Below are positions 1 to 7,939 of a stretch of 64,000 bases of DNA, piece by piece; position 1 is the first letter of the stretch; every line of letters starts with the position of its first letter. The stretch covers positions 43,028 through 107,027 of the forward strand of contig CAYSMF010000007.1 in assembly GCA_964432155.1 (NCBI GenBank), written 5' to 3'. A program made the translations under genes and the position numbers. The DNA is from UBA10438 sp964432155. GTDB lineage: Bacteria; Bacteroidota; Ignavibacteria; Kapaibacteriales; Kapaibacteriaceae. The notes under the pieces were generated by a model, which made no database searches, was not told the DNA's origin, and was given only the letters and a program-made list of their open reading frames with translations.

Positions 1-2
1 CG

Positions 3-101
3 CAGTTTTCGGTTGGACGCTCCTTCTACTTCATCAGCAACCCCGACGCCGTCGCCTGGGGTCCGGTCCTCTTCTACTTCTCCATCGGCGCTCGGTTGTA
101 A
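3..101 (+). CDS. C-terminal end of an outer-membrane beta-barrel protein (partial)
   Basis: Thirty-two codons that enter the window in frame 3 and stop at TAA 99-101. The tail alternates aromatic and hydrophobic residues and ends VLFYFSIGARL, the pattern of a last transmembrane beta-strand recognised by the BAM machinery, although the terminal residue is Leu rather than the classical Phe. The rest lies outside the window, so its specific role cannot be named. The next gene begins 8 bases after the stop. Confidence 0.5.
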   Translation, partial: QFSVGRSFYFISNPDAVAWGPVLFYFSIGARL

Positions 102-106
102 TTTGC
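99..106 (+). promoter_or_regulatory. TAATTTGC box directly before the J-domain gene
   Basis: TAATTTGC lies 3 bases before ATG 110 and overlaps the stop codon of the preceding gene. It matches the TAnnTTGC form seen at 9532-9539 and 19722-19729, also immediately before start codons. If it is a Bacteroidota -7 element, the transcript would start at or next to the ATG. This is inferred from pattern only. Confidence 0.35.
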
Positions 107-109
107 CGC

Positions 110-502
110 ATGGGCATCTTCAATCGGATTAAAAACATCGTCGCAAGCGAGCTTTCATCGCATCGCTCGTCGAGCCCTTCGATCGAGGATATCCTCTCGG
201 GAGATGACGAAGAACTCCGCCGAATCATCGACGAATTGTCCCGGGATACGCCCCCTCCGACGCCTCCGCCGGCACCGCCGCCGAGCGTTCCGCAGCACAT
301 TATTGCAGCGCATACCGTGCTCAATGTCCCTGTCGGGTCCTCCCACGAACACATCAAGAAGGCCTATCGTACGTCAATCGCTGCCTGGCATCCCGATCGC
401 TTTGCTCAGGCAGACCCAGACACACACGCCAAGGCAAATGCACGGGCACGCGAGATCACGTCGGCCTACCAAACACTGAAAACGTATTACGGAATCGCCT
501 AA
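110..502 (+). CDS. Small J-domain (DnaJ-like) protein
   Basis: A 130-residue protein with a C-terminal J domain (about residues 66-128). It carries the invariant HPD tripeptide in the loop between helices II and III (sequence AWHPDRF), which stimulates the ATPase of DnaK/Hsp70. The N-terminal 60 residues are charged and then Pro-rich (TPPPTPPPAPPP), probably a flexible linker. It lacks the G/F, zinc-finger and substrate-binding domains of full DnaJ, so it is a class C J-protein that recruits DnaK to an unknown client. There is no signal peptide, so it should be cytoplasmic. The HIT-rhodanese gene starts 11 bases downstream and may be cotranscribed. Confidence 0.85.
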   Translation: MGIFNRIKNIVASELSSHRSSSPSIEDILSGDDEELRRIIDELSRDTPPPTPPPAPPPSVPQHIIAAHTVLNVPVGSSHEHIKKAYRTSIAAWHPDRFAQADPDTHAKANARAREITSAYQTLKTYYGIA

Positions 503-513
503 GGGCACAACGT

Positions 514-1494
514 ATGGCACACACAATCTTCGAGCGGATTATTCAGCGCGAGATACCCGCGACCATCGAGTATGAAGACGACGACATCATTGCCATTCGC
601 GATATCGCGCCAAGTGCACGTCTGCATGTCCTGATCATTCCCAAGCGCGCCATCGCAAGCGTTGATGCGCTAAGTGATGCCGATGCCGAACTCGTTGGAA
701 AGGTCTTCCTCGTCGCTCGCGATCTTGCACGCACATTTGGTGTGCACGAATCGGGCTACCGCGTAGTGACCAACACTAACGGTGATGCAGGCCAAACTGT
801 GCCACACATCCACTTCCATTTGCTTGCCGGCGAACCACTCGGACGTATGAACAGTGGTACCGAGCGCTCCCATGCTGCACCCAAGGGTGGAATGCTCCGC
901 GATGCCGGACTCATCGTACTGTGCGCGCTCGGGCTTGCTATCACCTTCAACGCCATGAATAGCAAGTCGATCCCGTGGCTCAAGAAAGAATACGAGCGCA
1001 TCACACTCGACTCATCCGAAATCACCAAGTACATCACGCCAGCAGCCGCACCTCAGCAGCAACCAATTGCTCAACCGCAACAACCAACGGCAGCGCAGCC
1101 TCAACAGCAAGCGCCAGCTGCGGCAGTCGTGGAGCAACAGCCGAAGCAAGAACAGCCAACATTTGTGCCGGCACCAGGCGTGGTGCGCGAAATCACCTAC
1201 ACGCAATTCAAGACCTTTCTCAGCGCTGGACCCTATTACCTGATCGATGCACGCGGTGCAGAGAAGTATGCAGAGGGTCACATTGCGAATGCCGTGAACT
1301 TCTATGGAGGCGAGGCCGAAGCTCGCATCCCTGACATGCTGCAAGCGGTGCCGAAGGATCGCGTGATTCTCATATACTGCGATGGTGGCGAATGCGAACT
1401 CTCGCATCACGTCGCTGATGTTCTCAAACGATTTGCCTACGGTCCGATCTTCATCTACACAGGTGGATGGGCCGAGTGGATCACGAAGAAGTAA
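514..1494 (+). CDS. HIT-domain / transmembrane / rhodanese fusion protein
   Basis: A 326-residue protein with three parts. Residues 1-110 are a HIT (histidine triad, HinT-like) nucleotide phosphoramidase/hydrolase with the catalytic HIHFH at 98-102. Residues 130-147 are one hydrophobic segment. Residues 178-215 are a Pro/Gln-rich linker. Residues 228-325 are a rhodanese domain with Cys289 in the active-site loop (YCDGGEC). The reading frame is continuous with no stop between the parts. HIT proteins normally end just after this motif, so the second half may be a separate ancestral membrane rhodanese fused to it. An internal start at Met112 or Met127 could also yield a separate rhodanese. The orientation of the membrane segment is unknown, and domain identities are surer than the joint function. 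Confidence 0.8.
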   Translation: MAHTIFERIIQREIPATIEYEDDDIIAIRDIAPSARLHVLIIPKRAIASVDALSDADAELVGKVFLVARDLARTFGVHESGYRVVTNTNGDAGQTVPHIHFHLLAGEPLGRMNSGTERSHAAPKGGMLRDAGLIVLCALGLAITFNAMNSKSIPWLKKEYERITLDSSEITKYITPAAAPQQQPIAQPQQPTAAQPQQQAPAAAVVEQQPKQEQPTFVPAPGVVREITYTQFKTFLSAGPYYLIDARGAEKYAEGHIANAVNFYGGEAEARIPDMLQAVPKDRVILIYCDGGECELSHHVADVLKRFAYGPIFIYTGGWAEWITKK

Positions 1495-1496
1495 CC

Positions 1497-2684
1497 ATGT
1501 CTACCGTCTCCCGTCAACTCCTCCGTCAACTTGCAACACGCTTCGGTCTCATCGGCGAGTCACCGCTGATGGTACAGGCGTTGTCCCGCCTGCTTCAAGT
1601 AGCACCAACGGATCTTTCCGTGCTCATCACCGGCGAGACTGGCACTGGCAAGGAAGTGTTTGCGCACGCAGTCCATGAACTCAGCGGACGCAAGCGATAT
1701 CCATTTGTGAGCGTGAACTGTGGGGCAATTCCCGAGACCTTGCTTGAAAGCGAACTGTTCGGTGCTGAAAAGGGGGCCTTCACAGGTTCTGTGGAGCAGC
1801 GCAAGGGCTTCTTCGAAACTGCGCATCGAGGAACAATCTTCCTTGACGAGATCGGCGAGATGCCCGTAGGCACACAGGTTAAGCTCCTCCGCATCCTCGA
1901 GTCGGGCGAGTTCTCACGTCTCGGCTCATCTGATGTGCACAAAGTCGATGTACGTCTTGTAGCAGCGACTAATCGTGATCTCGCATACGAGGTACGCCAA
2001 GGACGCTTCCGCCAGGATCTCTTCTTCCGTCTCAACAGCGTCAACATCCACCTACCGCCGCTACGTCAGCACATCGAAGACGTACCGGTGCTTGTCGAGC
2101 ACTTCGCACAACGCACGGCCGACAAGATCACGGTGGAGTATCAAGGCATCGCGCCGGATGCACTCCAGCTTTTGGCAACACTTCCATGGCCCGGTAATGT
2201 GCGCGAGCTGCGTAACATCATCGAAACAATGGTCACGCTTGAGCAAGGGGCTCGCATCACCCGCGAGATGGTCGAGCGGTATTTGCCACAACCGACAGAG
2301 GAGCTCGACGCGCCCCTTACCACAGCGCTTGTCCGTGTAAACGAGGCACCACGTGCTACGCCTACGATGGATGCCGACATGGCGATGCTCTATCGAACGT
2401 TGTTGCAACTCTCGGCGGATGTCACGGAGATGAAGTCGGTGCTACGACACCTGCTCAGTATGTCGGTGGATCTGCACGAGCCAACGCCTACAGACATCCG
2501 TCCGGCGGCAGCTGCGCCCCCTACCGAAATGCCGCTCGATGATCTTCAACTCGCCACACTGGAACGTCGCGCCATCGAGACAGCCTTGCGACGCACGCAA
2601 GGTAACCGTCGCGAAGCGGCCAAGCTGCTTGGTCTGAGCGAACGAACATTGTACCGAAAGATCGACGACTACGGGTTGCTGTAG
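1497..2684 (+). CDS. Sigma-54-dependent transcriptional activator, AAA+ plus Fis-type HTH, no receiver domain
   Basis: 395 residues from ATG 1497, two bases after the previous stop. A longer start at 1467 would overlap the rhodanese gene. The AAA+ domain begins almost at the N-terminus: Walker A GETGTGKE at 46-53, the sigma-54 contact loop GAFTGS at 93-98 (canonical GAFTGA), Walker B FLDE near 115-118, and a conserved FRQDLFFRL stretch. A variable linker follows, then a C-terminal Fis-type helix-turn-helix (NRREAAKLLGLSERTLYRK). With no receiver, GAF or PAS domain, activity is likely set by expression or by a partner, as in PspF-type activators. It hydrolyses ATP to remodel sigma-54 RNA polymerase. 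Its targets are not visible here. Confidence 0.88.
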   Translation: MSTVSRQLLRQLATRFGLIGESPLMVQALSRLLQVAPTDLSVLITGETGTGKEVFAHAVHELSGRKRYPFVSVNCGAIPETLLESELFGAEKGAFTGSVEQRKGFFETAHRGTIFLDEIGEMPVGTQVKLLRILESGEFSRLGSSDVHKVDVRLVAATNRDLAYEVRQGRFRQDLFFRLNSVNIHLPPLRQHIEDVPVLVEHFAQRTADKITVEYQGIAPDALQLLATLPWPGNVRELRNIIETMVTLEQGARITREMVERYLPQPTEELDAPLTTALVRVNEAPRATPTMDADMAMLYRTLLQLSADVTEMKSVLRHLLSMSVDLHEPTPTDIRPAAAAPPTEMPLDDLQLATLERRAIETALRRTQGNRREAAKLLGLSERTLYRKIDDYGLL

Positions 2685-2694
2685 ATCCGCGTTG

Positions 2695-2702
2695 TAACTT
2701 AC
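2695..2702 (+). promoter_or_regulatory. TAACTTAC box 4 nt before the cyclase-family start codon
   Basis: TAACTTAC ends 4 bases before ATG 2707. It resembles TAACTTGC at 11467-11474 and fits a degenerate Bacteroidota -7 element placed so that the mRNA would be leaderless. No experimental support is possible from sequence alone. Confidence 0.3.
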
Positions 2703-2706
2703 CGAC

Positions 2707-3462
2707 ATGTCCTCCATACCTCTCACGCTCCCGCACGGAAGCGCAGCAATCACGGTCGATGTTGCAAAGCCCATCGACATCGCGCTGTGTGTTTCGCCGA
2801 ACGAGCAACCGAATGCATTCTTCCTGCCGCGCGCTGTGTTCGAGCCGTACCGCAATGGATCATTCGTTGCGAGCGTTGAACTTGGTGGGATTGTGCGGTG
2901 CGATGTGATCACCTTCGCGCCGCATGGTAATGGTACGCATACAGAGTGTGTCGGGCACGTCGCAGGACAGCGATATCGGCTACCGCAGTGCATGACAGAC
3001 CTTGTAGATGTAGCACACCTTGTGACCGTTCCGCTCACAGAACATAATGGCGATCAGGTTGTCACACGCGAAGCGCTCGAGCACGCATGGAGCGACGCAG
3101 GGTGCACCACCCTCGTTGTCCGCACAACCCCAAATAGCGACACCAAAAAACTCCGTCAATGGTCCGGCACCAATCCACCATATGTCCATGCCGAGGCCAT
3201 GCAACTCATCGTCGATCGTGGAGTGCGCCACCTCCTGATCGACCTACCCTCGGTTGACCGGGAAGAAAGTGGTGGGGAGCTCCCCGCGCACTGGACCTTC
3301 TGGCAATGGCCCGCAGCACCACGCGAGTCGTGCACCATCACCGAGTTTATCTATGTGCCTGATGCCGTTACCGATGGCATCTATGGCATCATGTTCAACA
3401 TCGCCGGGTTTGATGGCGATGCTGCTCCAAGCCGACCTCAACTCTTACCTGTCATTCAATAA
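2707..3462 (+). CDS. Cyclase-family (kynurenine formamidase-like) metal-dependent hydrolase
   Basis: A 251-residue protein of the cyclase/kynurenine formamidase-like family (Pfam PF04199). The metal-binding signature appears as HGNGTHTECVGH (about residues 77-88), followed later by LLIDLPSVDREE, both typical of the branch found in Bacteroidota. Such enzymes hydrolyse amide or ester bonds with a Mn or Zn centre, for example N-formylkynurenine, but the true substrate here is unknown. No signal peptide is present. It sits alone between the sigma-54 activator and ssb, with no tryptophan-catabolism genes nearby, so a KynB role is not supported by context. Confidence 0.75.
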   Translation: MSSIPLTLPHGSAAITVDVAKPIDIALCVSPNEQPNAFFLPRAVFEPYRNGSFVASVELGGIVRCDVITFAPHGNGTHTECVGHVAGQRYRLPQCMTDLVDVAHLVTVPLTEHNGDQVVTREALEHAWSDAGCTTLVVRTTPNSDTKKLRQWSGTNPPYVHAEAMQLIVDRGVRHLLIDLPSVDREESGGELPAHWTFWQWPAAPRESCTITEFIYVPDAVTDGIYGIMFNIAGFDGDAAPSRPQLLPVIQ

Positions 3463-3497
3463 CGCGTCACGTTTTCATCGATCTCTACCCCTACACA

Positions 3498-3530
3498 TTG
3501 CGGATGGCGCGATGTGGCGTGGTATATTCG
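3498..3530 (+). promoter_or_regulatory. Candidate promoter for ssb (TTG - 22 nt - TATATTCG)
   Basis: TTG at 3498-3500 and TATATTCG at 3523-3530 are 22 bases apart, within the -33/-7 spacing of Bacteroidota sigma-A promoters. The same TATATTCGAG string recurs at 55959-55968 before another gene. The ssb start is about 58 bases downstream, so this transcript would have a normal leader. Confidence 0.4.
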
Positions 3531-3587
3531 AGCCAACAACGACGCGTGGTCCGGAACGATTCGTTGGAACAACCCCATAGGTGACGT

Positions 3588-3998
3588 ATGTCGCGTACTC
3601 TGAACAAAGCGATGCTCATCGGCAACGTCGGGAAAGATCCCGAAGTCAACTTCACGCCGAGCGGTGTCAAGGTTGCGCACTTCCGTCTTGCCACGTCGGA
3701 AACGTGGAAAGACAAGGATGGTGCGGTACAGGAACACACCGACTGGCACACAGTTGTGGCTTGGCGTGGTCTGGCCGACGTGGTTGAAAAGCTCATTCGC
3801 CGTGGCACGCGTGTGTACGTCGAGGGTAAGATTCAGTCGCGTTCATTTGACGACCGCGATGGGAACAAGCGGTATGTGACGGAAATCGTTGCGGACAACC
3901 TGTTGTTGCTCGACAGCAAGCGCTCGGATACGCCGGGCAACGGCAACGATCACGAGCACCAGCCATCATCACATGCATCAGACGACATACCGTTCTGA
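3588..3998 (+). CDS. ssb: Single-stranded DNA-binding protein
   Basis: A 136-residue SSB with an N-terminal OB fold (residues 1-108) that starts MSRTLNKAMLIGNVGKDPEV and contains the usual WRGLADVVEKLIRRGTRVYVEGK core. A short polar linker leads to the acidic tail DDIPF, the docking peptide for SSB partner proteins. It would act as a tetramer that coats single-stranded DNA in replication, repair and recombination. Length and tail are complete. The gene is monocistronic or leads into the MCE gene 22 bases downstream, which has its own TTG start. Confidence 0.95.
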   Translation: MSRTLNKAMLIGNVGKDPEVNFTPSGVKVAHFRLATSETWKDKDGAVQEHTDWHTVVAWRGLADVVEKLIRRGTRVYVEGKIQSRSFDDRDGNKRYVTEIVADNLLLLDSKRSDTPGNGNDHEHQPSSHASDDIPF

Positions 3999-4020
3999 TG
4001 CGCAATCGGAGACTTGACTT

Positions 4021-4968
4021 TTGGACGTTTCGCGTAGCACGGAGATTCGAGTAGGCATCGTTAGTGTGATTTCAATCGCCCTGTTGGTGATCGGCATCAT
4101 GCTTGGCAAGGGTATCAGTTTCAGTCCAACACAGAAGTCTGTCGCCGTTCGCCTTCCATCATCTGGAGGCATCGACGCTGGAAGTCCGGTGGTTGTTCTC
4201 GGTGTACGCCGTGGAACCGTCACTCAAGTACGCAACGACGATGGTAGCGTGCTGGTAACGGCAACACTCGATGATATTGCCGACCTCAAGTCCGATGCAC
4301 AGGCCATGGTTTCGATTCTTGAAATCACAGGCGGTAAGAAGCTCGAGATTACCCCTGGCTCATCGACCACGCCATTCAACCCGAGCACCGAAATCCCCGG
4401 TCGTGTTGCCGCAGATATCGGCACACTGGTCGGCGTCCTCGGCGATGCGAGCGGCGACATCACGGGGCTGATCAAACGTTTGGACACCATTAGCATGGCT
4501 GCTAGCGATCTGCTGCGTGATGGTTCAGTGGTAGCAAACATCAAGACCATGACCAGCGACGGCGCGCTCGCGCTGACCGACCTGCGCATGTTTATGCAGA
4601 ACAACCGTGGCACGCTGACGACGACGATTCAGGACCTCAAGGCCCTCACGTCGGAACTGCGCGAAAGCGTGCACCGCAATGAACCGTCCGTATCGCGCAT
4701 TATCGCGCGCACGGAGAACGTTGTGAAGAATCTCGAGGGTACACTGTCAAAGGCAGATGGCGCGATCACGAACGTCGATACGCTCACCACACGCGTGAGT
4801 GCGATGGTCAACGACATCCGCACAAATAAAAGCCTCTTGAATGCGTTGATGTACGACGACAAGTTGTTTGGCAAGCTCGACTCGACGCTTATCTCACTCC
4901 GCAAGGTTCTCAAGGACTTCGGACGCGATGGCGTGAATGTGAACGTCGGACTTGGTCATCGCAAGTAA
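4021..4968 (+). CDS. MCE/MlaD-family lipid transport substrate-binding protein
   Basis: 315 residues from a TTG start at 4021, with a GGAG-like purine stretch about 10 bases upstream. A downstream ATG would remove the membrane anchor. Residues 8-30 form one N-terminal transmembrane helix (VGIVSVISIALLVIGIMLG), followed by an MCE domain (about 38-120, with PVVVLGVRRGTV) and a long amphipathic helical C-terminus rich in heptads. This is the architecture of MlaD-type proteins that ferry phospholipids between inner and outer membranes. The permease (MlaE) and ATPase (MlaF) are not adjacent in this window, so complex membership is inferred from family alone. Confidence 0.82.
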   Translation: MDVSRSTEIRVGIVSVISIALLVIGIMLGKGISFSPTQKSVAVRLPSSGGIDAGSPVVVLGVRRGTVTQVRNDDGSVLVTATLDDIADLKSDAQAMVSILEITGGKKLEITPGSSTTPFNPSTEIPGRVAADIGTLVGVLGDASGDITGLIKRLDTISMAASDLLRDGSVVANIKTMTSDGALALTDLRMFMQNNRGTLTTTIQDLKALTSELRESVHRNEPSVSRIIARTENVVKNLEGTLSKADGAITNVDTLTTRVSAMVNDIRTNKSLLNALMYDDKLFGKLDSTLISLRKVLKDFGRDGVNVNVGLGHRK

Positions 4969-4978
4969 ACTCCCCCGC

Positions 4979-6376
4979 ATGAACGTCCTCCGATGGATCA
5001 TCATTGCAGTGGTCTGTGCATCCTGTGGCGGACCCCGCAAGCTTCAGCAAAACTTCGATCTGCGGAGCGAGGGCGAGAAGACCGTTGAACTCCGATTCGT
5101 CGGCACACGCCACATCGATTCCGTGGACGTGCGCAACGTGCGCACCGACGTGTGGAAACTCGAGCACTACGCCTATCCGGATTCGATCCGGATGTTCGTA
5201 CGCGTTCTCGACACCACGGGCTATGTGGTCACGCACATGGCCTATCCCTACAAGCGCGATTCAGCACCAGAGTACTTCCCGACACTCGTCGAGCATCTGG
5301 GCTCGCGTCGAAAGCGAAAAGATGTGCCAATCACGAACTTCCGTGTCCGTGAATATGGCGAGGCCGACTCGATTCCGGCGAACATCGCGCTAGCGATCGA
5401 TTGCTCGGGCTCGATGAAGGGTGTCAAGGAAACGATCGACTATGGCACAGAGATATTCATCGGACTCAAGCGATCGTTCGACAACATTTCGCTAACAGCG
5501 TACCATAAGGATATTCGCACGGTCTTTCCGCTCACTGCGGATACTGCCGAAATGCTGCGCGCCTTCCGCGACTATCGAACAATGTCGCAGGGCTTGTTCA
5601 CTGCTACCTACGACGGCATCCTCAAAACACTAAAGACACTCGAGCGCGTACCACTCGATCAACCAAAGGTGTGCGTGGTGTTTGCCGACGGTGACGAGAA
5701 TCTCTCCACGGCAAAGGTGGGCGACATCTTCGAGTACGCCACGAAGCACAACATCTCGATTTACTGCGTGGGCTTTGGCTATGCGCAGGACGAGCCGCTG
5801 CAAGATCTGTCGCTCTACACAGGCGGCAAGTACTATCGCGCCTACACGAAGAAGGATCTGCTCGCGATCTTCATGGACATCTACCGCAGCCTTCGCAATT
5901 ACTACCTCGTCACCTATACACCGCCCCGGTACGAAGGTCTGCACGTTGCCGACCTCACAGTGCAATTGCCTGGTCGCGATACACTCATCGCTCGCGGACA
6001 GTACGACAAGTCACCGCTGGTTCCACCTGATATTCGCGATGAGTTCTCGAAGCCGATTCTGTTTGCGTTCAACCAGAGCATCATCGACACTGCATCGTTC
6101 TACATCTTGGATGAGTTGGCTGATGCGATGGAGCGCTTCGAGCGCGTCGTCCTCGAAGTACAAGGTCACACCGATAATGTCGGCGGCGAAGAGTTCAACT
6201 TGCGTCTATCAAACGCCCGTGCCGAAGCCGTAAAGTCTGCCCTCGTCGCGCGTGGTATCGACGCTACACGTCTGCGCACCAAGGGCTATGGCTTCAGCAT
6301 GCCGGTTGTACCAAACGATTCACCCGAGAATCAAGCCAAGAACCGACGCACCGTGTTTCGCATTCTGCGGAAGTAA
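4979..6376 (+). CDS. Lipoprotein with von Willebrand A and C-terminal OmpA domains
   Basis: 465 residues from ATG 4979, chosen because it places a lipoprotein signal (IIIAVVCASC, Cys about residue 17) at the N-terminus. A longer start at 4952 overlaps the MCE gene. A VWA domain covers roughly 135-325 and has the MIDAS motif DCSGS. The C-terminal 110 residues are an OmpA/MotB peptidoglycan-binding domain (QGHTDNVGG, then NLRLSNARAEAVKS and NRRTVF). It is likely anchored to the outer membrane and peptidoglycan while presenting a metal-dependent adhesion or assembly surface to the periplasm. It lies 10 bases after the MCE gene, which suggests coexpression in envelope maintenance. Confidence 0.85.
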   Translation: MNVLRWIIIAVVCASCGGPRKLQQNFDLRSEGEKTVELRFVGTRHIDSVDVRNVRTDVWKLEHYAYPDSIRMFVRVLDTTGYVVTHMAYPYKRDSAPEYFPTLVEHLGSRRKRKDVPITNFRVREYGEADSIPANIALAIDCSGSMKGVKETIDYGTEIFIGLKRSFDNISLTAYHKDIRTVFPLTADTAEMLRAFRDYRTMSQGLFTATYDGILKTLKTLERVPLDQPKVCVVFADGDENLSTAKVGDIFEYATKHNISIYCVGFGYAQDEPLQDLSLYTGGKYYRAYTKKDLLAIFMDIYRSLRNYYLVTYTPPRYEGLHVADLTVQLPGRDTLIARGQYDKSPLVPPDIRDEFSKPILFAFNQSIIDTASFYILDELADAMERFERVVLEVQGHTDNVGGEEFNLRLSNARAEAVKSALVARGIDATRLRTKGYGFSMPVVPNDSPENQAKNRRTVFRILRK

Positions 6377-6403
6377 CGCAGTCGACACAGCCGCCTTGCC
6401 CAG

Positions 6404-6411
6404 TATCTTTG
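6404..6411 (+). promoter_or_regulatory. TATCTTTG -7 element, 4 nt before a start codon
   Basis: A perfect match to TAnnTTTG, followed by CGGC and then ATG 6416. The start point predicted from the Bacteroidota consensus would fall at or next to the ATG, giving a leaderless mRNA. No clear TTG is seen at the -33 distance. Confidence 0.5.
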
Positions 6412-6415
6412 CGGC

Positions 6416-7939
6416 ATGGCTCGTACACCTCTTATGAACCTCGTTCGCCGTGCAATCGCGCAAGCGCATGCACAGCACAATCCGTCGCGGCGAACCTTCC
6501 TGCAGACATCGGCACTTGCGGCAGCTGCAGCGGCTACTCCATCGATTCTTCAGAGCTGCACAAAGGCTCCGGCGGTTCGTATCGACCATACGGTTCGTGT
6601 TGCCGTCGTAGGAGCAGGTCTTGCTGGTCTGCATGCTGCATGGCTCCTGAAGAAGGCAAACGTTGACGTTGCGATGTTTGAGGCATCAAAGCGAACGGGT
6701 GGACGCTGTCTGACAGCCAACAATCTTTTGGTTGAGGGTGCGTGGACGGAGTTGGGTGGCGAGTTTATCGATAGTGGTCATGGCGACATGCTGTCGCTGG
6801 CAAATTCGCTCGGCGTTGAACTCATCGATACACAGTCGATGCGCTTCCAGGAGAACGACACCTACTACTTCCATGGTCGTGCCTATACGATGGACGACAT
6901 CGTTGAGGCTGTCGAGCCGTTTCTCGAGCGTATCGCAGCGGATGCGGAGAAGCTCCCGCCATCACTGACAGATCTTCGGACAAGTCCAGCACGATCGCTC
7001 GACTTGCTTTCTCTCGAATCATACTTCGCAGGACTCGGCATCGAGGGATGGCTGCGATCGTTGCTCGAGATTGCCTTCGTGACAGAGAACGGACTTGAGC
7101 TTGGCGAACAAAGCGCGCTCAACCTCATTACAATGGTCAGCACCGATACATCAGACGGCGAGTTCAAACCGTTTGGCGCGAGCGATGAACGCTTCGTGGT
7201 GCGCGGCGGAGTGCAACGCATCACAAACGCACTTGCCTCGGCAGTGCGCGACACCACGCACACTGAGCACGTTCTCACAGATGTATCGCACGACGGCGAG
7301 CGATTTGTGCTGGCATTCCAGCACGGCATCGATCACGTGCACGTGGCGGCTGATCACGTCGTGCTTGCGTTGCCATTTACGATGCTCCGCTCGGTGTCGA
7401 TGAACATCGAACTTCCAGAGCTCAAGCGTCGTGTGATCAATGAGCTTCGCTACGGCACAAATGGTAAGCTGCTCATGGGATTCGACGGTGCGTTCTGGAC
7501 AGCGAACGAGCGGAGCGGCACAGTGCTTACCGACCTTCCACTGCAACTCGTCTGGGAGAACTCCTACCTGCAGAACGTCAAGGGTGCTGGACTCACCATG
7601 TTTTACGGCGGCAGCATGAGTCGCGTGATCAATGGCATGTCGAACAAGGATGCCGGCGCGATGATGATGCAACATCTCGAAACCGTATGGCCATTCAGCG
7701 CAGGTATGCGTCCAACGCGCGTCGAGCGTATGCATTGGCCAACACAGCCCTTCATCAAGGCATCATACTCAGCGTATGGTCCGGGACAGTGGACGGATTT
7801 CTACGGCGTGGAAGGAACATCCGTAGGCAACCTGCACTTCGCCGGAGAGCATTGCAGTCTGCAGCACAAGGGCTATATGAATGGGGCTGCCGAGACTGGT
7901 CGCATTGCAGCCGAGCGCATTATCGCTGCGCTTGCATAA
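6416..7939 (+). CDS. Flavin monoamine oxidase-family protein with Tat lipoprotein signal
   Basis: A 507-residue FAD amine oxidase. Residues about 20-45 carry a twin-arginine motif (SRRTFLQ), an Ala-rich hydrophobic core and a lipobox-like LQSC, so the folded flavoprotein is probably exported by Tat and lipid-anchored. The FAD-binding Rossmann motif VAVVGAGLAGLHAA (about 61-74) is followed by GGRC. The C-terminal LHFAGEH and GYMNGAAETGRIAAE motifs close the FAD site as in monoamine oxidases. The amine substrate is unknown. TatA/B-type genes occur at 34485-35016. Its stop codon overlaps the convergent gene by 20 bases. Confidence 0.87.
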   Translation: MARTPLMNLVRRAIAQAHAQHNPSRRTFLQTSALAAAAAATPSILQSCTKAPAVRIDHTVRVAVVGAGLAGLHAAWLLKKANVDVAMFEASKRTGGRCLTANNLLVEGAWTELGGEFIDSGHGDMLSLANSLGVELIDTQSMRFQENDTYYFHGRAYTMDDIVEAVEPFLERIAADAEKLPPSLTDLRTSPARSLDLLSLESYFAGLGIEGWLRSLLEIAFVTENGLELGEQSALNLITMVSTDTSDGEFKPFGASDERFVVRGGVQRITNALASAVRDTTHTEHVLTDVSHDGERFVLAFQHGIDHVHVAADHVVLALPFTMLRSVSMNIELPELKRRVINELRYGTNGKLLMGFDGAFWTANERSGTVLTDLPLQLVWENSYLQNVKGAGLTMFYGGSMSRVINGMSNKDAGAMMMQHLETVWPFSAGMRPTRVERMHWPTQPFIKASYSAYGPGQWTDFYGVEGTSVGNLHFAGEHCSLQHKGYMNGAAETGRIAAERIIAALA

